Numbered from the stretch's first letter, positions 44,250 through 53,344 are shown. The stretch is 56,817 bases of DNA from Bacteroidales bacterium (GCA_030654075.1 JAURYB010000088.1:1-56817), one strand, 5' to 3'. Made by a program: numbers and translations. The notes: generated from the sequence alone by a model not told the origin.

Positions 44250-45022
44250 TGTACTTTGGATTTAATGGGTATCTGATAGTTTACCTGGATTCCGCTGCCA
44301 AATAAAGGATTAGCCAAACCGGATGATTCCGTGGTTAAAAATAAACAGGGCAGACTCAATTCAACACTAAACGAAGGCTTCGATTCCCTTCCGAGCCTTA
44401 CCCCGGCGGCACCATAAGCGGAAATATTTAATGTTCCGGGCTGCCCGACTTTCGCAGCCAGTTCCGTTTGATATATTTCCATCGCATCATCATTAAACAC
44501 TATATCTGTTCGTGTTTGTAAGCGGAAATTCAGTTCGGCCCCTATTTTGAAGTAAAAGCGGAATAAGCGTGGATTAAACGGGAAATAACTTATTTCAACA
44601 GGAATTCCCAGGTAATCCGATTTCTGAATAATCTGGTTTACCTTCAGATACTCAGTGTTGACACCATCCTCCCGGTATAAAAAATAAAAATAGTCAGTGG
44701 TATTGACAAGGTAACTGTTCTTGCCCACCGAATTATTTATTCGCGTAAACCGGATCCCTACCTGGATTCCCAGTTTATTATTTAAAGTAAAATATCCGGG
44801 TTTTATACCGAAATAACTCTTATAAGATAAACCCGTAAGACTGCTGTTTGTATACCCGCCGGGATAAGAGGCTATCTCGCCTCGTATATAGTCCAGATTG
44901 GGCATCTCACTTTCAATAAATACAATTCCGGCTTCGGCTCCGATAAACTTTTGTCGTGTCTCCTGGGCCGACGAAATGCCTGTATACAGGCAAAGTAGAA
45001 AAAGCAGGGATTTAATCTTCAT
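44246..45022 (-). CDS. Outer-membrane beta-barrel protein (PorT-like)
   Basis: The 258-residue product has a signal peptide ('GISSAQ') and the alternating pattern of a small outer-membrane barrel, with 'FIGAEAGIVFIESEMPN', 'FGIKPGYFTLNNKLGIQVGI', 'YLGIPVEISYFPFNPRLFRF' and 'YFKIGAELNFRLQTRTD', a PorT/outer-membrane-beta-barrel style. The last strand ends 'IQVNYQIPIKSKVQ'. Its stop overlaps the start of the downstream lipoprotein by four bases, indicating an operon pair. Function unknown. Confidence 0.75.
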   Translation of the reverse strand: MKIKSLLFLLCLYTGISSAQETRQKFIGAEAGIVFIESEMPNLDYIRGEIASYPGGYTNSSLTGLSYKSYFGIKPGYFTLNNKLGIQVGIRFTRINNSVGKNSYLVNTTDYFYFLYREDGVNTEYLKVNQIIQKSDYLGIPVEISYFPFNPRLFRFYFKIGAELNFRLQTRTDIVFNDDAMEIYQTELAAKVGQPGTLNISAYGAAGVRLGRESKPSFSVELSLPCLFLTTESSGLANPLFGSGIQVNYQIPIKSKVQ

Positions 45023-45448
45023 ACTTTAAGTATTCTGAGTGTATAACTATAACTGAATTTGAAGGATTCAATATTTACATGTTTAACCTGAAGGATAGGA
45101 TAATAACCGGATTTTTTATTTTACCGGCAGGAGAATTATTGAGTTTCTTTAAATACTACACTTGATTACTAATTTACCCTTACTCGTTTAGGGAAATATT
45201 CCATTTTAAAATGTTTGTACTAATAAGTTAATTTAAACTCTGATAAACAGATATTTGCCACAGATTACACCGATTGCGCAGAAAAATATTCTGTTAGTAG
45301 AAACAAATCTCGCCTAAAAACTGCTAAACCCAGTTTAAAATCCCTGCTTGCAGCAGGCAAGTGTGGAATTTGCGAAATGGTTGGGCTAGCTCTCCACAGG
45401 TCTGTGGCTAAAATGTGTTTTGATCAAGCTGATTACTTACAAATGTTA
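45023..45448. repeat. Intergenic region with decayed dispersed repeat
   Basis: The 426-base gap lacks a gene. From about 45258 it contains phrases such as 'gccacagattacaccgattg', the hairpin cctgct-tgc-agcagg (near 45340-45360) and 'ctccacaggtctgtggcta'. These fit the family of degraded hairpin repeats found in other gaps up to 54.5 kb. The first 200 bases hold nothing recognizable. Confidence 0.45.
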
Positions 45449-46105
45449 TTATAACGGTATAAGGTAAGCTGCTACAATATGACATGCCAAACCGAACAGC
45501 ACGAATACATGGAATACTGTGTGTATAAACTCATGTTTGGCAAGCGCGTACAAGAATGAACCCGCAATATAAAATACACCACCGGCTGCCAGCCAGTATA
45601 ATACAGCCATGCAGTTTTCGGCCCGGGCAACATCAATAAAAGGTTTGATAGCGATTAATATACACATCCCCATCAGCACATAAGATGCCGTTTTAAGGTT
45701 ATTGTTGGCTTTGAGCGTGCCAAGAGTAAATGCTATCCCTATAAAGGCTATCAGCCAGATCAGGGCAAAAAGTCCCCAGCCCCAAAGCCTTTCGTTGCGT
45801 AGCAATATAAGGGTGAAAGGCGAATACGTAGAAGCGATAAGCACATAGATGTTCGCGTGATCGAAATGACGCAAAACCGCCTTTGGACCCGGCTTCTGTA
45901 CATAGTGGTAAATGGTTGACGAAAGCATGCACGCCAACATCCCGAACCCGAAAATAGAATACGCCACGATAGCCCATACGCTACCGGAAGTAACAGACCT
46001 GTGTATTAAAACGACAGTAGCAAAAATTGCCATAATCACCCCGAAGGCATGAGTGAGGTAATTCGCTCTTTCTTCACGCTGGCTATACGATTTTACAGAT
46101 TGCAT
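45449..46105 (-). CDS. TrhA/hemolysin III (PAQR-type) membrane protein
   Basis: The 218-residue product has seven predicted membrane segments and the hemolysin III/PAQR motifs: 'EERANYLTHAFGVIM', 'SSTIYHYVQKPGPKAVLRHF', 'DHANIYVLIASTYSPFTLIL' and the C-terminal 'HEFIHTVFHVFVLFGLACHI', which contain the conserved Ser/His/Asp metal ligands. Bacterial members such as TrhA are linked to membrane energetics and lipid homeostasis. The old name hemolysin is misleading and no toxin role is implied. Lone gene. Confidence 0.92.
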   Translation of the reverse strand: MQSVKSYSQREERANYLTHAFGVIMAIFATVVLIHRSVTSGSVWAIVAYSIFGFGMLACMLSSTIYHYVQKPGPKAVLRHFDHANIYVLIASTYSPFTLILLRNERLWGWGLFALIWLIAFIGIAFTLGTLKANNNLKTASYVLMGMCILIAIKPFIDVARAENCMAVLYWLAAGGVFYIAGSFLYALAKHEFIHTVFHVFVLFGLACHIVAAYLIPL

Positions 46106-46269
46106 AACAACATCTACGCTAAATTAATCATGCTACAAAGTATGGCTATGTTACCTATATCTCTTTTTATTTGCTTGTCCTGAAGCGGGAGATTTATTTG
46201 TTGGTAAGTTACATTTATTCTGATTTTCCCCTTTCATGAAGTGATGCATACGCCAGCGAGGCTTTATAC

Positions 46270-47385
46270 TTAATTACCAGGTAAAAGATTCATTATATCA
46301 GCTCTCCCATTAAAGTCATAATCCGGGATAATTACCTGTCCATTTTCACAAAATATGCAGATATATACGGCGCAATCTTCCGCTATACCTTCTGGTTTTG
46401 CTGTTTCAAAGCCTGATAATGTTGAAATATAATGCTTCATATCATTTGAAACCTGAACATTATTAGACAATGCGTCAATATTTACCAGCTGATTTTGTTT
46501 TGTTACAATAAACTGCACAATGCACCAATAATTGAAAAGGTTATTGCGATTGTTAAGTTCCATTAAATGACTACTTATTTCCGGTGTTAATGTAGAGCTT
46601 AATTTATTGGAATTTTTATACTTCAACATTTGCTCAAAAGTGAAAGCCCGGATATTTGAACTAGGTATTGCTCTGAATTTATAAATATCAACATTCTCAT
46701 GCAGATCAAAACCTGTAAGTGTAATTCTGGGATTCGTTATGTAAATATCACCATACGAGTTTCCTTTTATAAATTTACCGTTTTCGAAATACTCAACTGT
46801 AATTCTACCATAACCCGACCTGGTCCACTTTCCATCAAATTTCCCATTCTTAATATCACCTGAAATAATGTATGATACTGTCTGTTTATATCCTGAAATT
46901 ATTGAACATTTATATTCGCCGTTACCATCCGAAAAATTGATTTTCCCGTTTTTAGCATAAAACTCCTTCAAATAGGAAGTGTCCTCATGATAAACTACTG
47001 CTTTTTCTTTATTTCCGTTTGGGTAATAAAAAAGCCAGGTGCTGTCTCTTAATGAGTTTTTAAAATTCCCTGTGTAATTAACCTGACCATTCGGGTAGTA
47101 TTTTGTTACGTTTCCATTCAAATTACCATTACTGTAAAAAGATGTATACATGATTTTATTATCCATAGTATAGTCTTCCACTTTACTCTCGTAATTAAAA
47201 CTTGTTTTTTCAAATCTCGCTTTCCTGAAAAGTTCAGCATTCGACTTCATTGTGATATCCCCGACATTGTCGAGATATAGAAAAACAGTATCATTGCTTA
47301 ATCTGAAAAATTCCAGTTCAGCCGCTTTCTGTGAAAATAATTGATTGGCCGAAAATAAAAGTAGGATTGCTATAAGATATTTCAT
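46270..47385 (-). CDS. Secreted MORN/YwqK-repeat protein with TonB_C-like end (paralogue 1)
   Basis: The 371-residue product has a signal peptide ('NQLFSQ'). Central MORN/YwqK-type repeats follow ('YSNGNLNGNVTKYYPNGQVN', 'YTGNFKNSLRDSTWLFYYPN', 'GDIKNGKFDGKWTRSGYGRI'). The C-terminal region (about 285-371) resembles a divergent TonB C-terminal domain ('YWCIVQFIVTKQNQLVNIDA', then 'ISTLSGFETAKPEG'). It is one of three similar proteins in 46.2-51.5 kb. Annotation as 'antitoxin' through the YwqK family is common for this repeat, but no LXG toxin is present and it is secreted. Role unknown; perhaps an envelope scaffold. Confidence 0.75.
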   Translation of the reverse strand: MKYLIAILLLFSANQLFSQKAAELEFFRLSNDTVFLYLDNVGDITMKSNAELFRKARFEKTSFNYESKVEDYTMDNKIMYTSFYSNGNLNGNVTKYYPNGQVNYTGNFKNSLRDSTWLFYYPNGNKEKAVVYHEDTSYLKEFYAKNGKINFSDGNGEYKCSIISGYKQTVSYIISGDIKNGKFDGKWTRSGYGRITVEYFENGKFIKGNSYGDIYITNPRITLTGFDLHENVDIYKFRAIPSSNIRAFTFEQMLKYKNSNKLSSTLTPEISSHLMELNNRNNLFNYWCIVQFIVTKQNQLVNIDALSNNVQVSNDMKHYISTLSGFETAKPEGIAEDCAVYICIFCENGQVIIPDYDFNGRADIMNLLPGN

Positions 47386-47424
47386 ATTTAATTCTATTTT
47401 CCAGTTATTGTTTTATTCCCGTTA

Positions 47425-47480
47425 TTACTGAATACGACCCTGCGCCATCACGTATTGGAAGATACGCGACAGCGGGGCCT
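47425..47480. repeat. Decayed dispersed repeat (gap 47386-47548)
   Basis: Contains 'tgcgccatcacgtattggaa' and 'gatacgcgacagcggggcc', resembling the 'gtgccgtcacgcgtcgggag' phrase at about 53177. It is one copy of the degraded element that punctuates the gaps of this accessory stretch. Confidence 0.45.
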
Positions 47481-47548
47481 TTGTTAAAGGCCGAATAATA
47501 TTTTCTGCCATTAAGTCTTTTAACATAAACAATGTTTTATGCTGCCAC

Positions 47549-48168
47549 TTATTTCCCGCCAAATAAATATGCCACCGTTAGTCCGATTGTCCTGACTTTC
47601 ATTTCAGCATCATTTTCTGTTACCGGGGCTAAGTTCGTTAATCCCAATCCATACTGAACTTTGAACTGAAAGTTTTTAATTTCTACTCCTGCTCCAATAT
47701 TTAATCCAAGATCAAAGGCCTTCATAGTTTTAGTGTCTCCCGATCCGAATTGGATATCGGCTGATCCCTCAGAAGTCTCGATATTTCCACCAATTCCAAA
47801 AGCGAAATAGGGTCCGGCCAACACAAATAATTTTGCTGAACTTACATCAAACTTATATAAAGCGTTAACCGGTATTTCTATAAAACCGGGCGATATTGTC
47901 ATATCTTCCTCTCCCACACTATATTTTGAGCCTTTAGCGGAATATAAAATCCCTGGTTGCAGAACAAAATTTTCTTTTAAAGGAATCTCTGAAATTACTC
48001 CAATGTGAAAACCAACCTTTGTTTTGGGGTCAATACCAAACCCTGAAGTTTTAGAGTCATTTTTGCCAGATTTAAACCAACTTCAGGGCCAAATTTAACC
48101 TGCGCCTGGGCTTGAACAAATGATAAAATAAAGCAAATTGCGATTGTTAATCTTAAAGATGTTTTCAT
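47549..48168 (-). pseudogene. PorT-like outer-membrane beta-barrel gene, frameshifted
   Basis: The gene starts at 48168 with a signal peptide ('ICFILSFVQAQAQ' then 'VKFGPEVGLNLAK'). It loses frame at the run of five A residues (minus strand, 48060-48064) and hits a stop at about 47995-47997. One extra A restores a continuous reading: '..LAK NDSKTSGFGIDPKTKVGFH', 'IGVISEIPLKENFVLQPGIL', 'YSAKGSKYSVGEED..', joining the intact 3' part to a barrel end ('KVQYGLGLTNLAPVTE', 'MKVRTIGLTVAYLFGGK'). The restored product would be about 206 residues. The cause may be a homopolymer error in the assembly, a true inactivating mutation or a slippage switch. Confidence 0.8.
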
Positions 48169-48321
48169 TATTAGAATGTTAAATATTCCCTACTCATACG
48201 CTTTTCGGGATACGCGCCTTACTCTTTTTTATTTATGGATTTTCAGGATATTCCGAATTTTTTTTATAAGATTAGACTGAGTACACATAGATAGAGGCAA
48301 TGAAAAGTAGTAGATTTTTCG

Positions 48322-48372
48322 TCCATTCATTAGATACCTTCGCTAGGTTGCAAATCCACGCAAGCAGGACAC
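48322..48372. repeat. Decayed dispersed repeat (gap 48169-48374)
   Basis: The phrase 'ttcgctaggttgcaaatcca' followed by 'cgcaagcaggac' matches, with changes, the cores at about 52285 and 54440. It overlaps the very end of the downstream gene region. Confidence 0.45.
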
Positions 48373-48374
48373 TT

Positions 48375-49481
48375 TTAATGGAATAATTCATTTAAAATTG
48401 TTTGAAAATCTGTTAAATGTGTCCCTGTATATTTGGGGATGGTCACTTCGCCTTTTTCAATAAGAATCGGGAAAAACAAAGTGCTTTCATAGTATTCGTC
48501 TGTGCACCTTAATGCCTCCCATTTATTGAGATTTTTAAATATGCTGCTTATCTCATCCGATTTGTTTGTTGCCATGGGGCTGAATGATTTGAAGGCGCTT
48601 ATTTCCCCATCTTTCCCAAGAGTAAGTTCTATTAAATAATACAGGCTATCTTTCCTGTTTTTATATAAATAGCTTATCGAATCTTTTAAAACACTAAAAA
48701 AAGTTGAATCTAATGATCCGTTACCGTTATACTTTGGAAAATACAAAGTATCAGAACACTTGATTTTTTTTGAAAACGATAAGTAAGTAAAATAAAAATC
48801 AGCGTTTTCGGAAGGGCAGTAATTAGTTAATTTTAATCTTGACTTATCCAGATATTTAGTCCGGAATGAATTGTCAAATCCGCTTATAAATTTCCCCTCT
48901 TTATAAATTTCATTACAATTATTGCCTGTTGCCCATTTGCCATCAATCAGCCCATTTTTGAATTTACCTTTTACTGGAGTTATAATTGAATATTTATGTG
49001 ACTTAACATTATCTTTATAGTCACATTCTCCGTTGATAATTTTATTCTCTCCTTTACTGGAATAATATTCACAGAGTTTGAACTGGTCATTTGAGAAATC
49101 CACTATTTTTTCTACTTTGTTCCTGGCATAAAAAGTCCATAAGCTATCTCTCTTATCATTTTTATAAAACCCCTGTTCTGTTAATTGACCATTTCTGTAT
49201 ATTCTGGCCGGACCATTCAGCTTCCCTTCTTTATAGTTCCCGATAAATTGCAGCATATTATCGTTCGAATAGTCTTTAACTTCTCCCACAAATGAGAAAT
49301 ACCAATTATCCATTCTGCCGACTCTGTAAAACGCTGATTTCCCGGCAGTCGACAATTCACCTTCCTCATCAAAATAAATTTTGACCGAATCCTGGCCAAC
49401 TTTTTCAAAAAATACAGTCTCCTGAGCGAAAATAGGGTTAACTATCAGGCTTAAAAGTAAAAGTACAGTTGCTCTTATCAT
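48375..49481 (-). CDS. Secreted MORN/YwqK-repeat protein with TonB_C-like end (paralogue 2)
   Basis: The 368-residue product has a signal peptide ('NPIFAQ') and the same plan as its neighbours: an N-terminal segment ('YFDEEGELSTAGKSAFYRVG'), MORN-type repeats ('IGNYKEGKLNGPARIYRNGQ', 'LTEQGFYKNDKRDSLWTFYA', 'GKFKNGLIDGKWATGNNC') and a C-terminal domain of about 90 residues ('LYYLIELTLGKDGEISAFKS', 'ISSIFKNLNKWEALR') that fits a divergent TonB_C fold. The N-terminal 'FYRVGRMDNWYFSFVGEVKD' is echoed in the paralogues. No membrane anchor. Function unknown. Confidence 0.75.
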   Translation of the reverse strand: MIRATVLLLLSLIVNPIFAQETVFFEKVGQDSVKIYFDEEGELSTAGKSAFYRVGRMDNWYFSFVGEVKDYSNDNMLQFIGNYKEGKLNGPARIYRNGQLTEQGFYKNDKRDSLWTFYARNKVEKIVDFSNDQFKLCEYYSSKGENKIINGECDYKDNVKSHKYSIITPVKGKFKNGLIDGKWATGNNCNEIYKEGKFISGFDNSFRTKYLDKSRLKLTNYCPSENADFYFTYLSFSKKIKCSDTLYFPKYNGNGSLDSTFFSVLKDSISYLYKNRKDSLYYLIELTLGKDGEISAFKSFSPMATNKSDEISSIFKNLNKWEALRCTDEYYESTLFFPILIEKGEVTIPKYTGTHLTDFQTILNELFH

Positions 49482-49564
49482 ATTTTGAATAGTTTAATAA
49501 TATTTGATATCTGTGCCGGAAAACAAATCCGTGCCAACTTGGGATGCACCAATATTACCGGAGA

Positions 49565-50212
49565 TTATTCATTGAATTTTATTGAATCTATTGCAGTTAT
49601 CAACCCAGCTTTTTGCTCATCGTTTATAAATGATATGATTACATTAAGGCTAAATCCTTTTAGTACGGTTGAATAATAAATCTGTTTAATTCCAATACCC
49701 ATATATTCAATTCCTGCATTCATTTTATAGAAATCAATTCCGCTTATACTTTCTCTTGAAGTTTCGGTATCAATATAATCATACTTCACCTGGGATTGAT
49801 TCAATAATTTCCGTACCTGAAATAAATAATCGCTACCGGTTTTAATACCGGGATACTCTTTTATATTTTCAGCAACTATCACCAGGCCCGGATTGTAATC
49901 AACTGCGGAACCTCGTTCGTATTGATTAACAACTAAAAGATTCGCGGTATTTATTTCAGAAACTTTAACAGCAGCTTTCAGATTGGCATCGTCGCCAACA
50001 ACCATGTCCATGCCTGCTTTTGCCATTTTCTCCATTTGCTCTTTATTCTGAATAATCCAGTTGGCGGGTATCGTAATTTCAAAATCAAAATACGAATTGA
50101 GGTATTTACTGTTTTCAATCCGCCCGTAATCAAAATCAATGGGTTTGCTCTGGCTATAACAAGTTGATGCTATAATTGCAAACAGGATAAGTGCTGATAA
50201 TTTAGTTTTCAT
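49565..50212 (-). CDS. Hypothetical secreted protein (possibly DcrB/PsbP-like fold)
   Basis: The 215-residue product has a signal peptide ('ASTCYSQ', with a Cys too early for a firm lipobox call). The mature part reads 'KYLNSYFDFEITIPANWIIQ', 'LLVVNQYERGSAVDYNPGLV' and 'GFSLNVIISFINDEQKAGLI'. The phrase 'YFDFEITIPANW' and the closing 'LITAIDSIKF' are typical of DcrB/PsbP-like proteins, which have this fold in the periplasm; that is a resemblance by eye, not a family assignment. It lies between two MORN paralogues. Confidence 0.65.
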   Translation of the reverse strand: MKTKLSALILFAIIASTCYSQSKPIDFDYGRIENSKYLNSYFDFEITIPANWIIQNKEQMEKMAKAGMDMVVGDDANLKAAVKVSEINTANLLVVNQYERGSAVDYNPGLVIVAENIKEYPGIKTGSDYLFQVRKLLNQSQVKYDYIDTETSRESISGIDFYKMNAGIEYMGIGIKQIYYSTVLKGFSLNVIISFINDEQKAGLITAIDSIKFNE

Positions 50213-50311
50213 TGTTGGATTAGTTTGTTCTTTGCGTTATTAAAAATACAAGATTTTCGGCGGGGATTTGTAAACCCTGCGGTTTAGCATGTTATTTTGA
50301 TTTGTGCTGTG

Positions 50312-51469
50312 TTAATAGTAATAAACAATTCCTGATTTGTAAGTTCCGGTGAGTTCGTTTTCACTCAATAGATCAACCATTACATTGCCATTTGCCTCAC
50401 GTACACGAACTGTAAAATAATTTATAACATTTTGAGAATTACGTTTGGCAGGTTTCCAACCTGATAATTTGCGAATTGATTGAATTGCCTGTTTGTAGAA
50501 TATATCATCATAACTCTTTTCGTCTTTGATAATAAGTTTACCATTTTGATCAATAAAAAAGTCGATGAAATGTAACTCAGTTGGGTGGTTTTCAACATAG
50601 GATTTTGGCAATTTTATTTCTCTCCATATTTCTGTTGCAACCGAATCCATTCCTCCAGGAAAGACGGCAAAAGAGTCTACTGGAAAAACTGTAGAATCTA
50701 CTTCTTTAAGAAATTTCAAGTTTGGATATTCTTCAATGCAGGCATATTTTGTTTGCTCCCAGGTTTCAGTATTGATAAATTTTTCTGATTCCTGGATCAT
50801 GTTTTGTTTTGGGGTATCCAAGTCACGAATCTGACCATACCCAAACTGCTTTCCTGAAACAAATCTTCCATTATGATATTTTTCCGAACATTGAAGTTGG
50901 GATTCCCCAGGGATACCTCCGTTCAATTTCCTGGAATAGAAATTCCAGATTCCTTCCATTTTGGATTTAAGATAATTCCCTTTAATTTGAATATATTCGT
51001 ATGTTAAATCATTGAAATATTCTGTCTGCCATTCTCCTGTCCCATTATTCATTGCCTGAACGCCGCTTGAATCATAATAAGCAAGAGCTTTGACGAAAAT
51101 ATCTTCATAAAGAACCTGATCCTTTAATCCGCCATTTTTATAATAATTAGTCCATGTTCCATATCTCAAATTGTCTTTATAAAATCCTTCTGTTTTCAAT
51201 GACCCATCAGGATAATAGAATTTGAAAGAGCCGTTTTTAACATTAGCCTGGTAATTTCCAGTCATCTGGAGTTTGCCTGTGGTTACATAATAATCATTAA
51301 CAACTCCGTAATATTGATATCTAACAGTATCGACAAATCCTACCCTGCAGTAATAAGCTAAATTCTTTGTAGTTAGTTTCCAGGATAGGTCATAATAAGT
51401 TTTTGTCAATTTTTGAGAATATCCTTGAAACAAAAAGACTAATAATAATCCAAGTAAGTAGATTCTCAT
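50312..51469 (-). CDS. Secreted MORN/YwqK-repeat protein with TonB_C domain (paralogue 3)
   Basis: The 385-residue product starts at 51469 (MRIYLLGLLLVFLF); the frame's earlier ATG at 51487 adds six residues before the signal peptide. After 'FQGYSQ' come MORN repeats ('GNYQANVKNGSFKFYYPDGS', 'LKTEGFYKDNLRYGTWTNYY', 'KNGGLKDQVLYED'). Here the C-terminal TonB_C-like domain is clearest: 'FAVFPGGMDSVATEIWREIK', 'FIDFFIDQNGKLIIKDEKSY' and 'QSIRKLSGWKPAKRN'. It lacks the N-terminal membrane anchor and proline-rich linker of a working TonB, so energy transduction is unlikely. Confidence 0.78.
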   Translation of the reverse strand: MRIYLLGLLLVFLFQGYSQKLTKTYYDLSWKLTTKNLAYYCRVGFVDTVRYQYYGVVNDYYVTTGKLQMTGNYQANVKNGSFKFYYPDGSLKTEGFYKDNLRYGTWTNYYKNGGLKDQVLYEDIFVKALAYYDSSGVQAMNNGTGEWQTEYFNDLTYEYIQIKGNYLKSKMEGIWNFYSRKLNGGIPGESQLQCSEKYHNGRFVSGKQFGYGQIRDLDTPKQNMIQESEKFINTETWEQTKYACIEEYPNLKFLKEVDSTVFPVDSFAVFPGGMDSVATEIWREIKLPKSYVENHPTELHFIDFFIDQNGKLIIKDEKSYDDIFYKQAIQSIRKLSGWKPAKRNSQNVINYFTVRVREANGNVMVDLLSENELTGTYKSGIVYYY

Positions 51470-51597
51470 TTTTCCATGGTAGTTCATACTTTATACATTT
51501 TATTCTGTTTAGGTTTCTTATTGTCTGTTATATTGATTAGCCTAGTCAGACGGGATTTGTAACTAAGCAATGCGATCTCATCCCGCGAAGCGGAAAT

Positions 51598-52173
51598 TTA
51601 CCACTCTTCCTTTTCTGTGGTTAAATAATAAGAAACAATTTCATTAGTTTGATTATTAAAAAACAATTCAATCTTATCTTTAAATCCTTTATTGGGCTGA
51701 AACAAAGAATGGTCTTTTTCTTTATATACATACCAAGAAAGGCCCCCACTTCCCACAAGGTAAAATGGAGATCTGCTTTGTGAAGTAACTAATGTCATAT
51801 CAATATCATGAAAATCAAGTTTGATTTTATTTTCTTTAAAAGATACAGTAGTCAAATAATTAACTTCAATAATCATATTAATGCCGCTTCTAAAATCAAA
51901 CATGTGGTCATTGTGAGTAGCAAAAGTTAAAAACTCATTTTCAATTTTTCCCCTTAAAACTGCATCAGGATTTTTATACCTTTCATTAACATACATAATT
52001 GCTTTGTTATATAACTGCGCAGCTGTATAATTATTCACTTCAACAACAACATAGTTCTTTGTAGTATCTTTTACAGAAACAAGCCATTCAGGAGTTAATT
52101 TGAAATACTTTTCTTGTGCTAAGCCCCAAAAAGCAATAAATAAAAATATTGTAGATAAAATGGTATTTTTCAT
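51598..52173 (-). CDS. Hypothetical secreted protein (DUF4468-like)
   Basis: The 191-residue product has a signal peptide ('FWGLAQ'). The segment 'NYTAAQLYNKAIMYVNERYK', 'NPDAVLRGKIENEFLTFATH' and 'YLTTVSFKENKIKLDFHDID' resembles the DUF4468 family, small TBP-like-fold periplasmic domains of Bacteroidota with unknown role. The C-terminal part is Phe/Asn-rich ('DKIELFFNNQTNEIVSYYLT'). It stands alone between repeat-bearing gaps. Confidence 0.65.
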   Translation of the reverse strand: MKNTILSTIFLFIAFWGLAQEKYFKLTPEWLVSVKDTTKNYVVVEVNNYTAAQLYNKAIMYVNERYKNPDAVLRGKIENEFLTFATHNDHMFDFRSGINMIIEVNYLTTVSFKENKIKLDFHDIDMTLVTSQSRSPFYLVGSGGLSWYVYKEKDHSLFQPNKGFKDKIELFFNNQTNEIVSYYLTTEKEEW

Positions 52174-52254
52174 GATTTCATTGTTATTAATTCAAATTTA
52201 TTCCAGATGTTTCAATTATCGATCCTGTCTTATTACACTTGCCATAAACTGCTT

Positions 52255-52372
52255 AAGTAACGACAATTGGTGGATTATTCGCTTCACTCATATAGCTGCT
52301 TCGCTAAGCTACAAATCCGTGCCAGCGGATTTATTATTAGTTTTACCGTCAAGCGTCACAGACGTGCAGGGG
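52255..52372. repeat. Dispersed repeat with 'ggattattcgcttc' core (gap 52174-52372)
   Basis: The core 'ggattattcgcttcactcat' followed by 'gctgcttcgctaagctacaaatcc' is closely related to 54417-54466 ('ggattattcgcttcgctcat', 'gctacgcttagttgcaaatcc'). It ends with 'gtcaagcgtcacagacgtgc'. No coding content. Confidence 0.65.
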
Positions 52373-53053
52373 TTAATATGTAATGAATCTTATTTTACCT
52401 TCTTTCAGATTAATAAATATCGGCTTCTCGCCTTCCTTGGGATTGTTCATCAGCGACGTCTCAAATTCGCCCTCTATTAAATGAAAATTATTGCATCCCA
52501 CATCAACTTTTGTAATCTTAAAATAGGATCCTTTCAAAACATGATTATAGATGGTATCATAATCATATTTATAATAATCCATGATTGATTGTATCGAATA
52601 TCCTGTTTGTTGATTTTTTAACGTAATGCCGTTTAAATATGTTGAATCACTTATCTGAGGATTTTCTTTTGGAAAAGTAAACAAATAATTGTCTTTAATC
52701 AACAACGACAAAGGCGCATCGAAGTACCTGGGTTTAAATGAATTCCAGACGGTTATACCTACCTCTGCGGAAGACCACTCATATGCATTTTTGCTGCTAC
52801 CAAAAGCAAAATGACAACCATAATCCAGTATTGTATCGGCTTTATCCTCACTTATAATAGGTGCTAACCCGGTTCTGGAACTAAACGAATAACATTGGAA
52901 ATATTTATAAATCTTCCCATCTATTTTATATGAAATAAACAGGTTTGTATCTATTTGCGAAAATTGAATATTATACATACAATCTTCTTTATTCTTCTGG
53001 CAAGATACTAAAATGGCTATTAAAAGAAATGAAGTTATTGAAATTAGTCTCAT
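52373..53053 (-). CDS. Hypothetical lipoprotein
   Basis: I do not recognize a family. The 226-residue product has an SPII signal ('LLIAILVSCQKNKEDC'). The mature chain is beta-rich with several aromatic clusters ('LFISYKIDGKIYKYFQCYSF', 'CHFAFGSSKNAYEWSSAEVG', 'GSYFKITKVDVGCNNFHLIE') and ends 'IFINLKEGKIRFITY'. Probably anchored in the outer membrane or exposed to the periplasm. It shares the orientation of the surrounding secreted-protein genes. Confidence 0.65.
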   Translation of the reverse strand: MRLISITSFLLIAILVSCQKNKEDCMYNIQFSQIDTNLFISYKIDGKIYKYFQCYSFSSRTGLAPIISEDKADTILDYGCHFAFGSSKNAYEWSSAEVGITVWNSFKPRYFDAPLSLLIKDNYLFTFPKENPQISDSTYLNGITLKNQQTGYSIQSIMDYYKYDYDTIYNHVLKGSYFKITKVDVGCNNFHLIEGEFETSLMNNPKEGEKPIFINLKEGKIRFITY

Positions 53054-53059
53054 ATACTT

Positions 53060-53340
53060 GTCGTGTTATTAAATGGGGTGTAATATTTCATAATACTATT
53101 TACCGTTACGCGTGTGGAAATGCGCGCCAGCGGGGGATTTGCAAACCCTTCCGTTAAGCTTGTTATTTTGTTTTGTGCCGTCACGCGTCGGGAGAGGCGC
53201 GCCAGAGAGTTTTAATCCGGCTTATTCTCTTCCTGCTTTATTTTAACATTATTAGGTTTATGTACCAGGATTAAAAATCCTTGTAGTAGGTTAGGTAAGG
53301 GTGGGATTGCAAATCCCACCCGACGGGAGAACGGCATTTT
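53060..53340. repeat. Tandem dispersed repeats with a strong hairpin (gap 53054-53344)
   Basis: The 291-base gap holds two elements. The first (about 53100-53210) carries 'gcgccagcgggggatttgca' and 'gtgccgtcacgcgtcgggag'. The second ends with the perfect hairpin 53299-53321, arms gggtgggatt / aatcccaccc around gca. 'ttgtagtaggttaggtaagg' before the hairpin resembles 'tgtagtaggtgagg' near 54397. No gene. Confidence 0.65.
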
Positions 53341-53344
53341 CAAT

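Noticed and set aside
45449..46105. Hemolysin III as a virulence toxin
   Set aside because: The family is the TrhA/PAQR group of seven-helix membrane proteins; the toxin name is historical.
46270..51469. YwqK-like repeats suggesting toxin-antitoxin modules
   Set aside because: The proteins are secreted, have MORN-type repeats and TonB_C-like ends, and no LXG or other toxin gene lies beside them.
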